DNA from: Rhizobium bangladeshense
GTDB taxonomy: Bacteria > Pseudomonadota > Alphaproteobacteria > Rhizobiales > Rhizobiaceae
Reading direction: 5' to 3'
DNA length: 64,000 nt
Assembly: GCF_017357245.1 (NCBI RefSeq)
Contig: NZ_CP071612.1
Span: 2,917,001 to 2,981,000 of the forward strand
Shown here one piece after another: positions 50,723-59,151 of the stretch; position 1 is the stretch's first letter, and the number at the start of each line of letters is the position of its first letter. Made by a program: the position numbers and the translations under genes. Under the pieces are notes generated by a model. That model was not told the DNA's origin, made no database searches, and saw nothing but the letters and a program-made list of their open reading frames with translations.

Positions 50723-51520
50723 ATGCGCCGGCTTTTGTGTTGCGTTCTGCCCCTGGCCATCCTGCTGGCCGGTTGCTCTTCCTCCGGTTATGACTATCTC
50801 GAAACGGCATCGATCAAACCGAAGACGCGCTTCAAGGACACTGATCCGCAGGATTTCGGAGCAAAGCATCCGCATCAGAACGCGGTTCATGGTATCGACA
50901 TCTCCAAATGGCAGGGCGATATCGACTGGAGTACGGTGAAGACTTCCGGCGTCGCCTTCGCCTTCATCAAGGCGACAGAAGGCAAGGACCGGCTAGACCC
51001 CCGCTTTGACGAATACTGGCGCGAGGCTCGCGCCGCCGGTATCCCGCACGCTCCCTATCATTTCTATTATTTCTGCTCCTCGGCCGACCAGCAGGCCGAC
51101 TGGTTCATCCGCAACGTGCCGAAGGACGCCATGCGCCTGCCGCCAGTGCTCGACGTCGAATGGAACGGCGAATCGAAGACCTGCCGCTATCGTCCCGACC
51201 CGGAAACGGTGCGCGCGGAAATGCAGCGCTTTATGGACCGGCTGGAGGCCTATTACGGCAAACGCCCAATCATCTATACCTCGGTCGATTTCCACCGCGA
51301 AAACCTCGTTGGCTACTTTCAGGACTATCATTTCTGGGTGCGCTCGGTGGCAAAACACCCGGAAGCGACTTACTCCGACCGTCGCTGGGCCTTCTGGCAA
51401 TATACCTCGACCGGTGTTGTTCCCGGCATCAAGGGACCGACCGATATTAACGTTTTTGCCGGCAGCGCAAAGAACTGGAACAATTGGGTCGCGACCGTTT
51501 CTAAGGATGCAAATTCTTAG
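50723..51520 (+). CDS. GH25 lysozyme-like lipoprotein
   Basis: A 265-residue protein with a lipoprotein signal peptide (lipobox LAGC, Cys18). The mature enzyme is a glycosyl hydrolase family 25 barrel: GIDISKWQGDIDW (57-69), FAFIKATEG, and the catalytic pair D144 and E146 in VLDVEWNG. PIIYTSVDF and FWQYTSTGVVPGI are conserved later. GH25 enzymes cleave the MurNAc-GlcNAc bond of peptidoglycan. The start at 50723 puts the lipobox at the right distance; the ribosome site is weak. Confidence 0.92.
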   Translation: MRRLLCCVLPLAILLAGCSSSGYDYLETASIKPKTRFKDTDPQDFGAKHPHQNAVHGIDISKWQGDIDWSTVKTSGVAFAFIKATEGKDRLDPRFDEYWREARAAGIPHAPYHFYYFCSSADQQADWFIRNVPKDAMRLPPVLDVEWNGESKTCRYRPDPETVRAEMQRFMDRLEAYYGKRPIIYTSVDFHRENLVGYFQDYHFWVRSVAKHPEATYSDRRWAFWQYTSTGVVPGIKGPTDINVFAGSAKNWNNWVATVSKDANS

Positions 51521-51601
51521 TAACGTCTTTCAATCTTTCTTGCTTCCGTCACATTCCTCTGTGAAAGCGACGGGCATCCATTTTCTATAAGGACCGCATT
51601 C

Positions 51602-52825
51602 ATGCACCGCTCGCTCACAAGCCGCTCTGCACTCGCCCTCCTGTTTGCCCTTACTTTTGCAGGCGGCGCGGCCGCCCAGCAGGCGCCAGCTGCCTCCGAC
51701 CCGTCGGCAGCGCCCTGCGGCGGCGATCTGTCCGACTTCCTCGAGGGCGTCAAGGCCGACGCAATTGCAGCGGGCGCCAGCGCGGCGGCCGCCGATGAGG
51801 CGCTCGCCGGCGCCGAGGTCGATCAGAAGGTCCTGAGCCGCGATCGCGCCCAAGGCGTCTTCAAGCAGACCTTCCTCGAATTCTCCCAGCGCACCGTCAG
51901 CCAGGCCCGCCTCGACATCGGCCGCCAGAAAATGAAGCAATATGCCGACGTCTTTGCCCGGGCCGAGCAGGAGTTCGGCGTGCCCCCCGGCGTCATCACC
52001 GCCTTCTGGGCGATGGAAACCGACTTCGGCGCTGTCCAGGGCGATTTCAACACTCGCAACGCTCTGGTGACCCTGTCGCACGACTGCCGCCGCCCGGAAC
52101 TCTTCCGTCCGCAGCTTATCGCCCTCATCGAAATGGTCCAGCACGGCGACCTCGACCCCGCCACCAACACCGGCGCCTGGGCCGGCGAGATCGGCCAGGT
52201 ACAGATGCTGCCGCGCGACATCATCGCCTATGGCATGGATGGTGACGGCGACGGCCACGTCCGCCTGAAGCAAAGCAGCCCGGACGCCATTCTGACGGCA
52301 GCGAAATTCATCCAGCATCTCGGTTTCGAGCGCGGTCAGCCCTGGCTGCAGGAAGTGACCTTGCCCGACAACCTGCCCTTCGAGAAATCCGGCCTTGGCG
52401 GCACGATGAAGGCCAGCGAGTGGTTCGCGCTCGGCGTCAAGCCGCGCGACGGCAACACGGGCTTCGGCGATCTCGAAGGCGACCTCGTGCTGCCGCAGGG
52501 CCGCATGGGACCGGCCTTCATTGCCTATCCGAATTTCAAGATCTATCTCGAATGGAACAAGTCGTTCATCTACACGACTTCGGCCGCCTATTTCGCGACC
52601 CGCCTTTCTGGCGCCCCGACTTACCTGAAGGGCACACCGGAACAAGGGCTCGCCAATGACCAGATGAAGACGCTGCAGAGCAAGCTGCAGTCGCTCGGAC
52701 ATGATGTCGGCGAGATCGACGGCATCCTCGGTTCCGGCACGCGTGTCGCGATCCAGAAGGAGCAGCAGCGGTTGGGCATGCCGGCAGACGGCTGGGCGAC
52801 GCCCGCCCTTCTCAACGCTCTCTAA
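51602..52825 (+). CDS. MltB-like lytic murein transglycosylase with peptidoglycan-binding domain
   Basis: A 407-residue periplasmic enzyme with a signal peptide (about 1-26, ending in GGAAAQQ). The SLT_2 domain (about 42-340) has the catalytic glutamate E139 in AFWAMETDFGAVQGD, followed by EIGQVQMLPRDIIAYGMDGD and AAKFIQHLGF. A C-terminal peptidoglycan-binding domain (about 350-407: MKTLQSKLQSLGHDVGEIDG) completes it. It lies 81 bases after the GH25 gene and may share its transcript. Confidence 0.94.
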   Translation: MHRSLTSRSALALLFALTFAGGAAAQQAPAASDPSAAPCGGDLSDFLEGVKADAIAAGASAAAADEALAGAEVDQKVLSRDRAQGVFKQTFLEFSQRTVSQARLDIGRQKMKQYADVFARAEQEFGVPPGVITAFWAMETDFGAVQGDFNTRNALVTLSHDCRRPELFRPQLIALIEMVQHGDLDPATNTGAWAGEIGQVQMLPRDIIAYGMDGDGDGHVRLKQSSPDAILTAAKFIQHLGFERGQPWLQEVTLPDNLPFEKSGLGGTMKASEWFALGVKPRDGNTGFGDLEGDLVLPQGRMGPAFIAYPNFKIYLEWNKSFIYTTSAAYFATRLSGAPTYLKGTPEQGLANDQMKTLQSKLQSLGHDVGEIDGILGSGTRVAIQKEQQRLGMPADGWATPALLNAL

Positions 52826-52964
52826 TCGCCGCTGACACTCCCGCCGCTCGCTTCGCAAGAAACGGGTGGCGCCGCTTTCCCTGCCCGTTAAACCATTATG
52901 GTGAGCAGCGACGCCGGAATTGGACGAGACGGTGACGATGCGGCTTGGGATGGAGGAGGACGGC

Positions 52965-53870
52965 ATGGACACCAGAATGAACGCGTGGACCTGGAGCCTG
53001 CTGCTCCTGCTCGGTCTCATCTGGGGCGGCTCCTTTTTCTTCGCGCGCATCGCCGTCCAGCATATCCCGCCGCTGACCCTCGTCTTCCTCCGGCTGCTGC
53101 TGGCCGGGCTCGCATTGCACATTTATATCGCCGGCCGTTTAGACGTCTATCAGACCCTGAAATCCCGCTGGCGCGAATTCCTGATCCTCGGGCTGATCAA
53201 CAATGCTCTGCCGCATGCTCTGATCTTCTTCGGCCAGACCCGAATCGGCGCCGGCCTTGCGGCGATCCTCAACGCCACGACGCCGATCTGGACCGTGCTG
53301 ACCGCCAATTACCTCACCTCCGACGAAAAGCTGTCCTCTGCCAAGATCGCAGGCTGCCTCGTCGGCCTGGCCGGAACGATCGTGCTGATCGGCCCCGGAC
53401 TGTCAGCCAGCGGCCAAGCACCCCTTTGGGCGCTGCTGCTTCCCGTGCTTGCCGCCATCTCCTACGGGTTCGCAGCCATCTACGGAAAGCGGTTCAAGGA
53501 CGTTCCGGCACCAGTCACCGCCGCCGGCCAGTTGACCGCATCCTCGCTAATTACCTTGCCGCTCTCATTGCTGGCCGATCGCCCTTGGACGCTCTCCTTG
53601 CCGCCGCTCGATATCGTTTTCGCCGTTCTGGCGCTGGCGCTGGTATCGACCGCTTTCGCCTACATTCTCTATTTCCGGATCATGGCGGCGGCCGGCGCCA
53701 CGAACGCCTCGCTTGTCACTCTGCTGGTGCCGCCAAGCGCAATCCTTCTCGGCGTGCTTTTTCTCGGTGAACGGCTGGCGCTTGGCGAATTCGCCGGCAT
53801 GGCGCTGATCGGTTTCGGCCTCGTCATCCTCGATGGCCGCGCCTATCGCGCGCTGGTGAAACCCGCCTGA
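52965..53870 (+). CDS. EamA/DMT superfamily transporter
   Basis: A 301-residue inner-membrane protein with ten predicted helices in two EamA repeats. The start MDTRMNAWTW at 52965 is chosen because GGAGGAGGA lies 5 bases upstream; ATG at 52938 is possible. Signatures are LLLGLIWGGSFFFARIA near the N-terminus and LGVLFLGERLALGEFAGMAL in the second repeat. Substrate unknown; family members export amino acids or other metabolites. Confidence 0.88.
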   Translation: MDTRMNAWTWSLLLLLGLIWGGSFFFARIAVQHIPPLTLVFLRLLLAGLALHIYIAGRLDVYQTLKSRWREFLILGLINNALPHALIFFGQTRIGAGLAAILNATTPIWTVLTANYLTSDEKLSSAKIAGCLVGLAGTIVLIGPGLSASGQAPLWALLLPVLAAISYGFAAIYGKRFKDVPAPVTAAGQLTASSLITLPLSLLADRPWTLSLPPLDIVFAVLALALVSTAFAYILYFRIMAAAGATNASLVTLLVPPSAILLGVLFLGERLALGEFAGMALIGFGLVILDGRAYRALVKPA

Positions 53871-54134
53871 CGGGCGGTTGCATTTCGTCTATGCTTTCAA
53901 CCACTTGCAAGCCTGCCATGTTTTAGGCTCACAGGTAAATCCGTAATCGCCTGATTTAACGCCGCGTTAAAATGTGTGAACAAAAATTACGTGAAGATTA
54001 TTGTTTTATTCCAACAGCTTGCGAAAACGATGTTCGACTTATCCACCGCCCATTTCGGCGGCGCAGCATACAATTCGCTTTCCAACCGACATATTTCAGA
54101 CATAATATCAGCCGGTTAACGCGAGGAGACAGAC

Positions 54135-54212
54135 ATGGGACTCACGCAATCCTTGAATGTTCTGTTGGTCAGTGCAGCGTTCGTTTTCGTCCTATCCATG
54201 CTCTTCATTTGA
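54135..54212 (+). CDS. Putative 25-residue single-pass membrane protein
   Basis: An ATG with GAGGAG 7 bases upstream opens a 25-codon frame starting MGLTQSLNVLLVSAAF and ending SMLFI. Residues about 7-25 form one continuous hydrophobic helix. A strong terminator lies 60 bases downstream, and the preceding 264 bases have room for a promoter, so it looks like an independent unit. It is too short for most gene finders. I believe similar tiny proteins occur in other rhizobia but cannot confirm it. Confidence 0.55.
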   Translation: MGLTQSLNVLLVSAAFVFVLSMLFI

Positions 54213-54271
54213 GCGGGGTGGCGGGCGTGTACGCTGATAGTGCCTAAACTCCCCTGATCAATCCGCCAACG

Positions 54272-54304
54272 AAAAGCGCATGTCCCGCCCGACATGCGCT
54301 TTTT
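54272..54304. terminator. Bidirectional Rho-independent terminator
   Basis: A perfect 13-bp stem, AAAAGCGCATGTC with GACATGCGCTTTT, loop CCGCCC. A T tract follows on the plus strand, and the mirror A tract serves the minus strand. It ends the small-protein transcript and the convergent metF transcript. Confidence 0.92.
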
Positions 54305-54326
54305 CACTTTTGAATGTTGCGGAAAA

Positions 54327-55229
54327 TCAGGCCGCTGCGCCCGCGCTCTTTGTCGCCCGACGGGACAAGCCGAGATTTTCGAGCACCGCGGAAACCAGCG
54401 GCGCGCGGTTCATTGTATAGAGATGGAACTCATCGATGCCGCGCCGGACGAGATCCTCGATCTGTTCGGCGGCAACGTCGGCCGCGACCTTCGCCCGTTC
54501 CTCGGGCTTGTCGTCGAAGCCGGAAAAACGTTCGTCGAGGAAGGCGGGGATGACCGTGCCGCAGGCGCCGGCGAAACGCTTCAGTTGCGTCAGGTTCTGG
54601 ATCGGCATGATGCCGGGCACGATCGGGATCGAGATGCCGGCAGCGCGCACTCGCTCCAGGTAACGCTCGAAATTGTCGTTGTCGAAGAAGAACTGCGTTA
54701 GCGCCCGGTCGGCGCCGTTGTCGGCCTTGCGCTTCAGCATCTCGATATCGGCGGCCGTATCGCGGCTCTCAGGATGCTTTTCGGGATAGGCGGAGACCGA
54801 GATCTCGAAATTTCCGATCTCCTTGAGCCCGGCCACCAACTCGGCCGCGTTGGCATACCCCCCGGGGTGCGGCGCGTAGGGCGCGCCAGCGCCGCCGGGC
54901 GCATCACCGCGCAACGCCACGAAATGCGTCACGCCGGCATTGCGGAATGTATCTATCACCTGATGCGTCTCTTCCTTCGTCGCGCCGACGCAGGTCAGAT
55001 GAGATGCGGTGGCAAGCGGCGTCTGCGCCAGGAAGCGCGTGACGGTCGACAGGGTCGGCGCCTTGGTCGTGCCGCCGGCGCCATAGGTCACCGATACGAA
55101 ATCCGGCTCCCAGTCCTGCAGCTTGCTGACGGTCTCCCAAAGCTGGCCTTCCATCTCTTCCGATTTCGGCGGGAAGAATTCGAAAGAGATCCCGATGTTG
55201 CGCCCGCGTGCTTCGTTTTTCAAAGCCAT
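54327..55229 (-). CDS. metF: 5,10-methylenetetrahydrofolate reductase MetF
   Basis: A 300-residue FAD-dependent TIM barrel that makes 5-methyl-THF for methionine synthesis. The start MALKNEARGR at 55229 has GGGAG upstream and follows the regulator's stop by 1 base. Signatures are ISFEFFPPKSEEMEGQLW (about 13-30) with the catalytic glutamate in FEFFPPK, FVSVTYGAGG, HLTCVGATKEE, FVALRGDAPGG and FFFDNDNF. It is co-transcribed with the ArsR-methyltransferase gene, which probably controls it. Confidence 0.96.
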   Translation of the reverse strand: MALKNEARGRNIGISFEFFPPKSEEMEGQLWETVSKLQDWEPDFVSVTYGAGGTTKAPTLSTVTRFLAQTPLATASHLTCVGATKEETHQVIDTFRNAGVTHFVALRGDAPGGAGAPYAPHPGGYANAAELVAGLKEIGNFEISVSAYPEKHPESRDTAADIEMLKRKADNGADRALTQFFFDNDNFERYLERVRAAGISIPIVPGIMPIQNLTQLKRFAGACGTVIPAFLDERFSGFDDKPEERAKVAADVAAEQIEDLVRRGIDEFHLYTMNRAPLVSAVLENLGLSRRATKSAGAAA

Positions 55230-55230
55230 G

Positions 55231-56259
55231 TCATACTCTCCCGGCAAATGTAGGTTCGGCGCCTTCGCTCGTCTGCGAAGCCATGAGGCGCCTCGGATCG
55301 CGCGCGAGCCAGACGGTGACCGTCAGCCCCTGCCCGCCCTGCTGACCCGGATGAAGGTCGACGACCTGCTCGACATCGAGCCCGGCCTTGCGCAGCCAAT
55401 CGGACATCGACTGGTGCGAGAAGCCGAGCCGGACGTGCGCATGCTCGTCGCGGAGATATTCGAGCGTGTGCGGCGCAAGATCGATGACCACGAGCCGGCC
55501 GCCCGGCCGGAGCATGCGCGCCGCTTCCGTAATCGCAATCTCCGGCTGGTCGAAAAAATGCAGGACCTGATGAATCGTCACCAGATCGAAATCCTGCCCC
55601 TCGAACGGCAGGTTCAGAATATCGGCGTGGCGCACCGTCGCCTTGGTGATGCGGGACTTGTCGAGGTTGGCGCGCGCCACGCTCAGCATGTCGCGGCTGG
55701 CGTCGACGCCGATCGCCCGCCGGTAGAGCCCGGATAGGAGTTCGAGGATGCGACCGGTTCCGGTGCCGAGATCGAGCAGCGAATCGATCGGCTGGTTGCC
55801 GAGCAGACGGATGACGGCGGCGTCGACCTCCTCGTCGGCGGCATGCAGGCGGCGAAGTTCGTCCCATTCAGCAGCGTTGCGGCTGAAATAGGCCTGTGCC
55901 CGCTCGGCCCGCTGGCGCTTGACCGCCGACAGCCGCTCGCCATCGCGAAGGATGGTCGGATCGTTCTCGGAGACATGCTTGAGCAACGCCCGAACGAGCA
56001 TTGCTGCCTTGCCGTCCTGCTTGAGACGGAAGTAGGCCCAGGCGCCCTCCTGGTAGCGTTCAATCAGTTCGGCCTCGCCGAGCAGCTTCAGGTGGCGGGA
56101 AATACGGGGCTGAGATTGACCGAGAATTTCGGTAAGATCGGTCACCGTCAAGTCGCCGCCGTCGAGAAGCGCCAGAAGACGCAGGCGCGTGGGTTCGCCG
56201 GCCGCCTTCAAGACGTCCACAAGCCCATCCAGTCCAAGCTTCAAGGGTTCGCTCATCAT
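55231..56259 (-). CDS. ArsR-type regulator fused to SAM-binding methyltransferase domain
   Basis: A 342-residue fusion. Residues about 10-95 are an ArsR winged helix (AAGEPTRLRLLALL, DLTEILGQSQPRISRHLKLL). Residues about 125-330 are a class I methyltransferase-like domain with DLGTGTG (163-169), IGVDASRDMLSVA and LRPGGRLVVIDLAPH. The fused SAM/SAH-binding fold beside metF suggests sensing of the methionine-cycle state, as described for SahR/SamR-type ArsR regulators in Proteobacteria; this is inference. The ATG at 56259 or 56256 is the start. A perfect palindrome lies 16 bases upstream. Confidence 0.88.
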   Translation of the reverse strand: MMSEPLKLGLDGLVDVLKAAGEPTRLRLLALLDGGDLTVTDLTEILGQSQPRISRHLKLLGEAELIERYQEGAWAYFRLKQDGKAAMLVRALLKHVSENDPTILRDGERLSAVKRQRAERAQAYFSRNAAEWDELRRLHAADEEVDAAVIRLLGNQPIDSLLDLGTGTGRILELLSGLYRRAIGVDASRDMLSVARANLDKSRITKATVRHADILNLPFEGQDFDLVTIHQVLHFFDQPEIAITEAARMLRPGGRLVVIDLAPHTLEYLRDEHAHVRLGFSHQSMSDWLRKAGLDVEQVVDLHPGQQGGQGLTVTVWLARDPRRLMASQTSEGAEPTFAGRV

Positions 56260-56274
56260 CAGCCCAATCAAGAT

Positions 56275-56290
56275 ATAAAGATATCTTTAT
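56275..56290 (-). promoter_or_regulatory. Palindromic operator of the ArsR-methyltransferase/metF operon
   Basis: ATAAAGATATCTTTAT is a perfect 16-bp palindrome in an otherwise GC-rich genome, 16 bases before the regulator's start. The position fits autoregulation by the encoded ArsR protein. Confidence 0.7.
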
Positions 56291-56370
56291 GTGATTTAAA
56301 CGGCGGTGACAAGCGGCAATTCGCACTCTCTGCGAAATCGACTGCTCCCATTGCGACAGGAGCGAACATG

Positions 56371-56388
56371 AAAAAAGCCGGGGCTTTC
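56371..56388 (-). terminator. Probable terminator after ettA
   Basis: On the minus strand, GAAAGC-CCCG-GCTTTTTT forms a short stem followed by a T tract. It lies 19 bases after the ettA stop. The stem is short, so strength is uncertain. Confidence 0.55.
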
Positions 56389-56406
56389 GTAAACAAAACG
56401 CTGCGA

Positions 56407-58056
56407 TCAGCGCGTCAGGCGCTTATGTGCCTGGCTGCCAGGATTGAGAGCGTCGGGGCCGAGGCGGCGAACCTTGTCCTCCTCATAATCCTCGAAATTG
56501 CCTTCGAACCACTCGACATGGCCTTCACCCTCGAAAGCCAGGATATGCGTCGCCAGGCGATCGAGGAACATACGATCGTGGCTGATGACGATGGCGCAGC
56601 CGGCGAAATTCTCAAGCGCGTTCTCGAGGGCGCCGAGCGTTTCCGTATCCAGGTCGTTCGTCGGTTCGTCGAGCAGCAGAACGTTGCCGCCGGACTTCAG
56701 CATCTTGGCGAGGTGAACGCGGTTGCGCTGACCGCCCGAGAGACTGCCGACCTTCTGCTGCTGATCGCCACCCTTGAAATTGAAGGCGCCACAATATGCA
56801 CGGGAGTTCATGTCAAACTTGCCGAGCTTGATCACTTCGGCGCCGCCGGAGATCTCTTCCCAGACGGTCTTGTTGGGATCCAGCGCATCGCGGCTCTGGT
56901 CGACATAGCTGAGATGCACGGTCTCACCGATCCGGATCGAACCGCCATCCGGCGTTTCCTGACCCGTGATCATCTTGAACAGCGTCGTTTTGCCGGCGCC
57001 ATTCGGGCCGATGATGCCGACAATACCGCCCGGCGGCAGCTTCAACGACAGGTCGTTGACCAGCGTGCGGCCGTCGAAGCCCTTGGTGATGCCTTCCATC
57101 TCGATGACCACCTGGCCGAGGCGCTCGCTGACCGGAATGATGATCTGCGCGTCGCCGGGACGCTGCTTCTCGGCGGCCTCCACCAGCTGCTCGTAGGACT
57201 TGATGCGCGCCTTGGACTTGGCCTGACGAGCCTTCGGGCTGGAAGCAATCCATTCCTGCTCGCGGCTGATCGCCTTCTGGCGTGATGCTTCCTCGCGATT
57301 TTCCTGCGCCATGCGCTTGGCCTTAGCCAGCAGGTACGCCGAGTAATTGCCCTCGTAAGGGATGCCGCGGCCGCGGTCGAGTTCGAGAATCCAGCCGGTG
57401 ACGTTGTCCAGGAAGTAACGGTCGTGAGTGATCATCATCACGGCGCCGGGGTAGTCGCGCAGGTGCTTTTCGAGCCAGGCGATGGTTTCGGCATCCAGAT
57501 GGTTGGTCGGTTCGTCGAGCAGCAGCAGGTCCGGCTGCGACAGAAGCAGGCGGCAGAGCGCGACGCGGCGCCGCTCACCACCGGAAAGAGTGGTGACATC
57601 GGCGTCGCGCGGCGGGCAGCGCAGGGCTTCCATCGCCATCTCGACCTGGCTTTCCAGATCCCAGAGGTTCTGGCTGTCGATGATGTCCTGAAGCTTGGCG
57701 CCTTCTTCCGCCGTCTCGTCGGAATAGTTCATCATCAATTCGTTGTAGCGATCAACGATCGCGGTCTTCGAGGCAACGCCCTCCATGACGTTCTCGAACA
57801 CGGTCTTGGCGGAATCGAGCTGCGGCTCCTGTTCGAGATAGCCGACCGTGGCACCCTCGGCGAGCCAGGCTTCGCCGGTATATTCCTTGTCCTTGCCGGC
57901 AATGATGCGCAGCACGGTGGACTTACCGGCGCCGTTCGGGCCGAGGATGCCGATCTTGGCATCCGGGTAGAAGGAAAGGTGGATGTTCTCCAGGATCTTC
58001 TTGTTGCCATAGGCCTTGTTGAGGCCGGACATATGATAGATGAATTGACGTGCCAT
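56407..58056 (-). CDS. ettA: Energy-dependent translational throttle protein EttA (ABC-F)
   Basis: A 549-residue cytosolic ABC-F protein with two ATP-binding cassettes and no membrane domain. The first Walker A is GPNGAGKST (39-47), the first signature LSGGERRRVALCRLL. The inter-domain linker (about 240-310) carries the helical arm that contacts the ribosome and P-site tRNA. The second cassette has GPNGAGKTT and LSGGQRNRVHLAKML. The N-terminus ARQFIYHMSGLNKAYG and the full length match EttA, which gates the first elongation step according to the ADP/ATP ratio. Confidence 0.96.
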   Translation of the reverse strand: MARQFIYHMSGLNKAYGNKKILENIHLSFYPDAKIGILGPNGAGKSTVLRIIAGKDKEYTGEAWLAEGATVGYLEQEPQLDSAKTVFENVMEGVASKTAIVDRYNELMMNYSDETAEEGAKLQDIIDSQNLWDLESQVEMAMEALRCPPRDADVTTLSGGERRRVALCRLLLSQPDLLLLDEPTNHLDAETIAWLEKHLRDYPGAVMMITHDRYFLDNVTGWILELDRGRGIPYEGNYSAYLLAKAKRMAQENREEASRQKAISREQEWIASSPKARQAKSKARIKSYEQLVEAAEKQRPGDAQIIIPVSERLGQVVIEMEGITKGFDGRTLVNDLSLKLPPGGIVGIIGPNGAGKTTLFKMITGQETPDGGSIRIGETVHLSYVDQSRDALDPNKTVWEEISGGAEVIKLGKFDMNSRAYCGAFNFKGGDQQQKVGSLSGGQRNRVHLAKMLKSGGNVLLLDEPTNDLDTETLGALENALENFAGCAIVISHDRMFLDRLATHILAFEGEGHVEWFEGNFEDYEEDKVRRLGPDALNPGSQAHKRLTR

Positions 58057-58153
58057 GCTGCGCTGCTCCGGGCGGGAAACTTCGTTTCGTGCCGCTATGT
58101 AGGCGAAACAGCGCCTGTGAGCAACGCCGAAACCCGGTTACGCAGGATTCCGG

Positions 58154-58894
58154 TCAAAAGCCCGCCGCATCGACAACGCCCTCGTCACAGCCGAAGGAGG
58201 TTTTTCCCGCCCCCCGGATCAGATCGGCAAGGCTCGCGTTTTTCCCCGATGCCGTTCCGGCATCCGCAGACAGGCCGATCGTCAGCTCACTGATCATTCT
58301 GACATTGCCGGCTCGCCGGCAGCTCATCTTGACGCGGTCACCCGCACCGGGCCCGAAACTCTTGTCGAAAGCCGCCTTGATCGCCTCGGCCTTGACCGTC
58401 TTGCCGATATTGGCGGCAAAGAGATCGCGCACGGCCGATGCGTTGAGCGCATCCACGAGACGGACGCTGACGCCGAAATAGTCTTCCACGCTCATTTTCG
58501 TGCAGGTGCCATGCTTTATCCACTCGTGCCGCTCGAGGCCGGACTGCGTGCCCGGCATCGCCTTTGCAAGCGCTGCCTGCGTCTCGGCCGAAACAGCGAC
58601 CGCTGGCAATGCATCCCACTTGCCGTCTTTGTCGGCGGCCTTCTGGTCGTCGCTGACGCCGCAATAGTCCTGCCGCATCGGCCAGAGGCCGTGCAGCGAG
58701 AAATTGGTCGCGTCATGGCGCTCGCCGGTCTGGCTGGCGCATTCGGCTTTCTTCTGGTTCGTCTGGCAGAAAGCGGGCTGCCAGCTCGCGGCAAGAATGA
58801 AACGGGTACGGCCGTCGGTCTCCTGCGCCGTGGCAGCGCCAGCAAGGACCATCGATACGGCGAACGTAAAGGTACGCAACTGCATGCTGCTCAT
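58154..58894 (-). CDS. Secreted RNase T2 family ribonuclease
   Basis: A 246-residue protein starting at 58894 (or 58885), with a signal peptide (about 1-23, ending GAATAQE). Both active-site segments are present: CAS1 NFSLHGLWP with H68, and CAS2 RHEWIKHGTC with E124, K127 and H128. Several cysteines (in PAFCQT, AECAS, DYCGV, HGTC, MSCRR, FGCDE) suggest disulfides in the periplasm. It cleaves RNA through 2',3'-cyclic phosphates, probably for nutrient scavenging. Confidence 0.94.
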   Translation of the reverse strand: MSSMQLRTFTFAVSMVLAGAATAQETDGRTRFILAASWQPAFCQTNQKKAECASQTGERHDATNFSLHGLWPMRQDYCGVSDDQKAADKDGKWDALPAVAVSAETQAALAKAMPGTQSGLERHEWIKHGTCTKMSVEDYFGVSVRLVDALNASAVRDLFAANIGKTVKAEAIKAAFDKSFGPGAGDRVKMSCRRAGNVRMISELTIGLSADAGTASGKNASLADLIRGAGKTSFGCDEGVVDAAGF

Positions 58895-59068
58895 TTCAAC
58901 CCCCAAAAGAAGAACAATGCGGGAACAGATAAGCACAAAGAGTAAACGACAGCAACCCTGAATCGAAACACATTCAGAATTTATGTCAGCTGTATATTTC
59001 CGGAAAAGATGCGGTGGTTCATGGCACGTCATGTTCGAAGCCGCGCAAAGAACACTATCGCGCCTGGA

Positions 59069-59120
59069 GCTACTGCATAATTCCTTAAATCGATTCCGCT
59101 TTAAGGAATTATGCAGTAGC
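59069..59120. repeat. Perfect 21-bp-stem palindrome
   Basis: GCTACTGCATAATTCCTTAA(A) at 59069-59089 is a perfect inverted copy of 59100-59120, with a ten-base loop (TCGATTCCGC). It lies 31 bases before the hydrolase start. The core, CTACTGCATAATTCCTTAAA, is one I recall as recurring in rhizobial intergenic DNA, so it is probably a dispersed repeat. It would also form a strong hairpin in the hydrolase leader. Confidence 0.75.
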
Positions 59121-59151
59121 GATCTGCTCTGCTGCGGCAGGGAGGATCCGG

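Noticed and set aside
56369..56460. Small plus-strand frame starting MKKAGAFVNKTL downstream of ettA
   Set aside because: It begins in the A tract of the ettA terminator and continues as antisense of ettA without a stop or any sign of selection.
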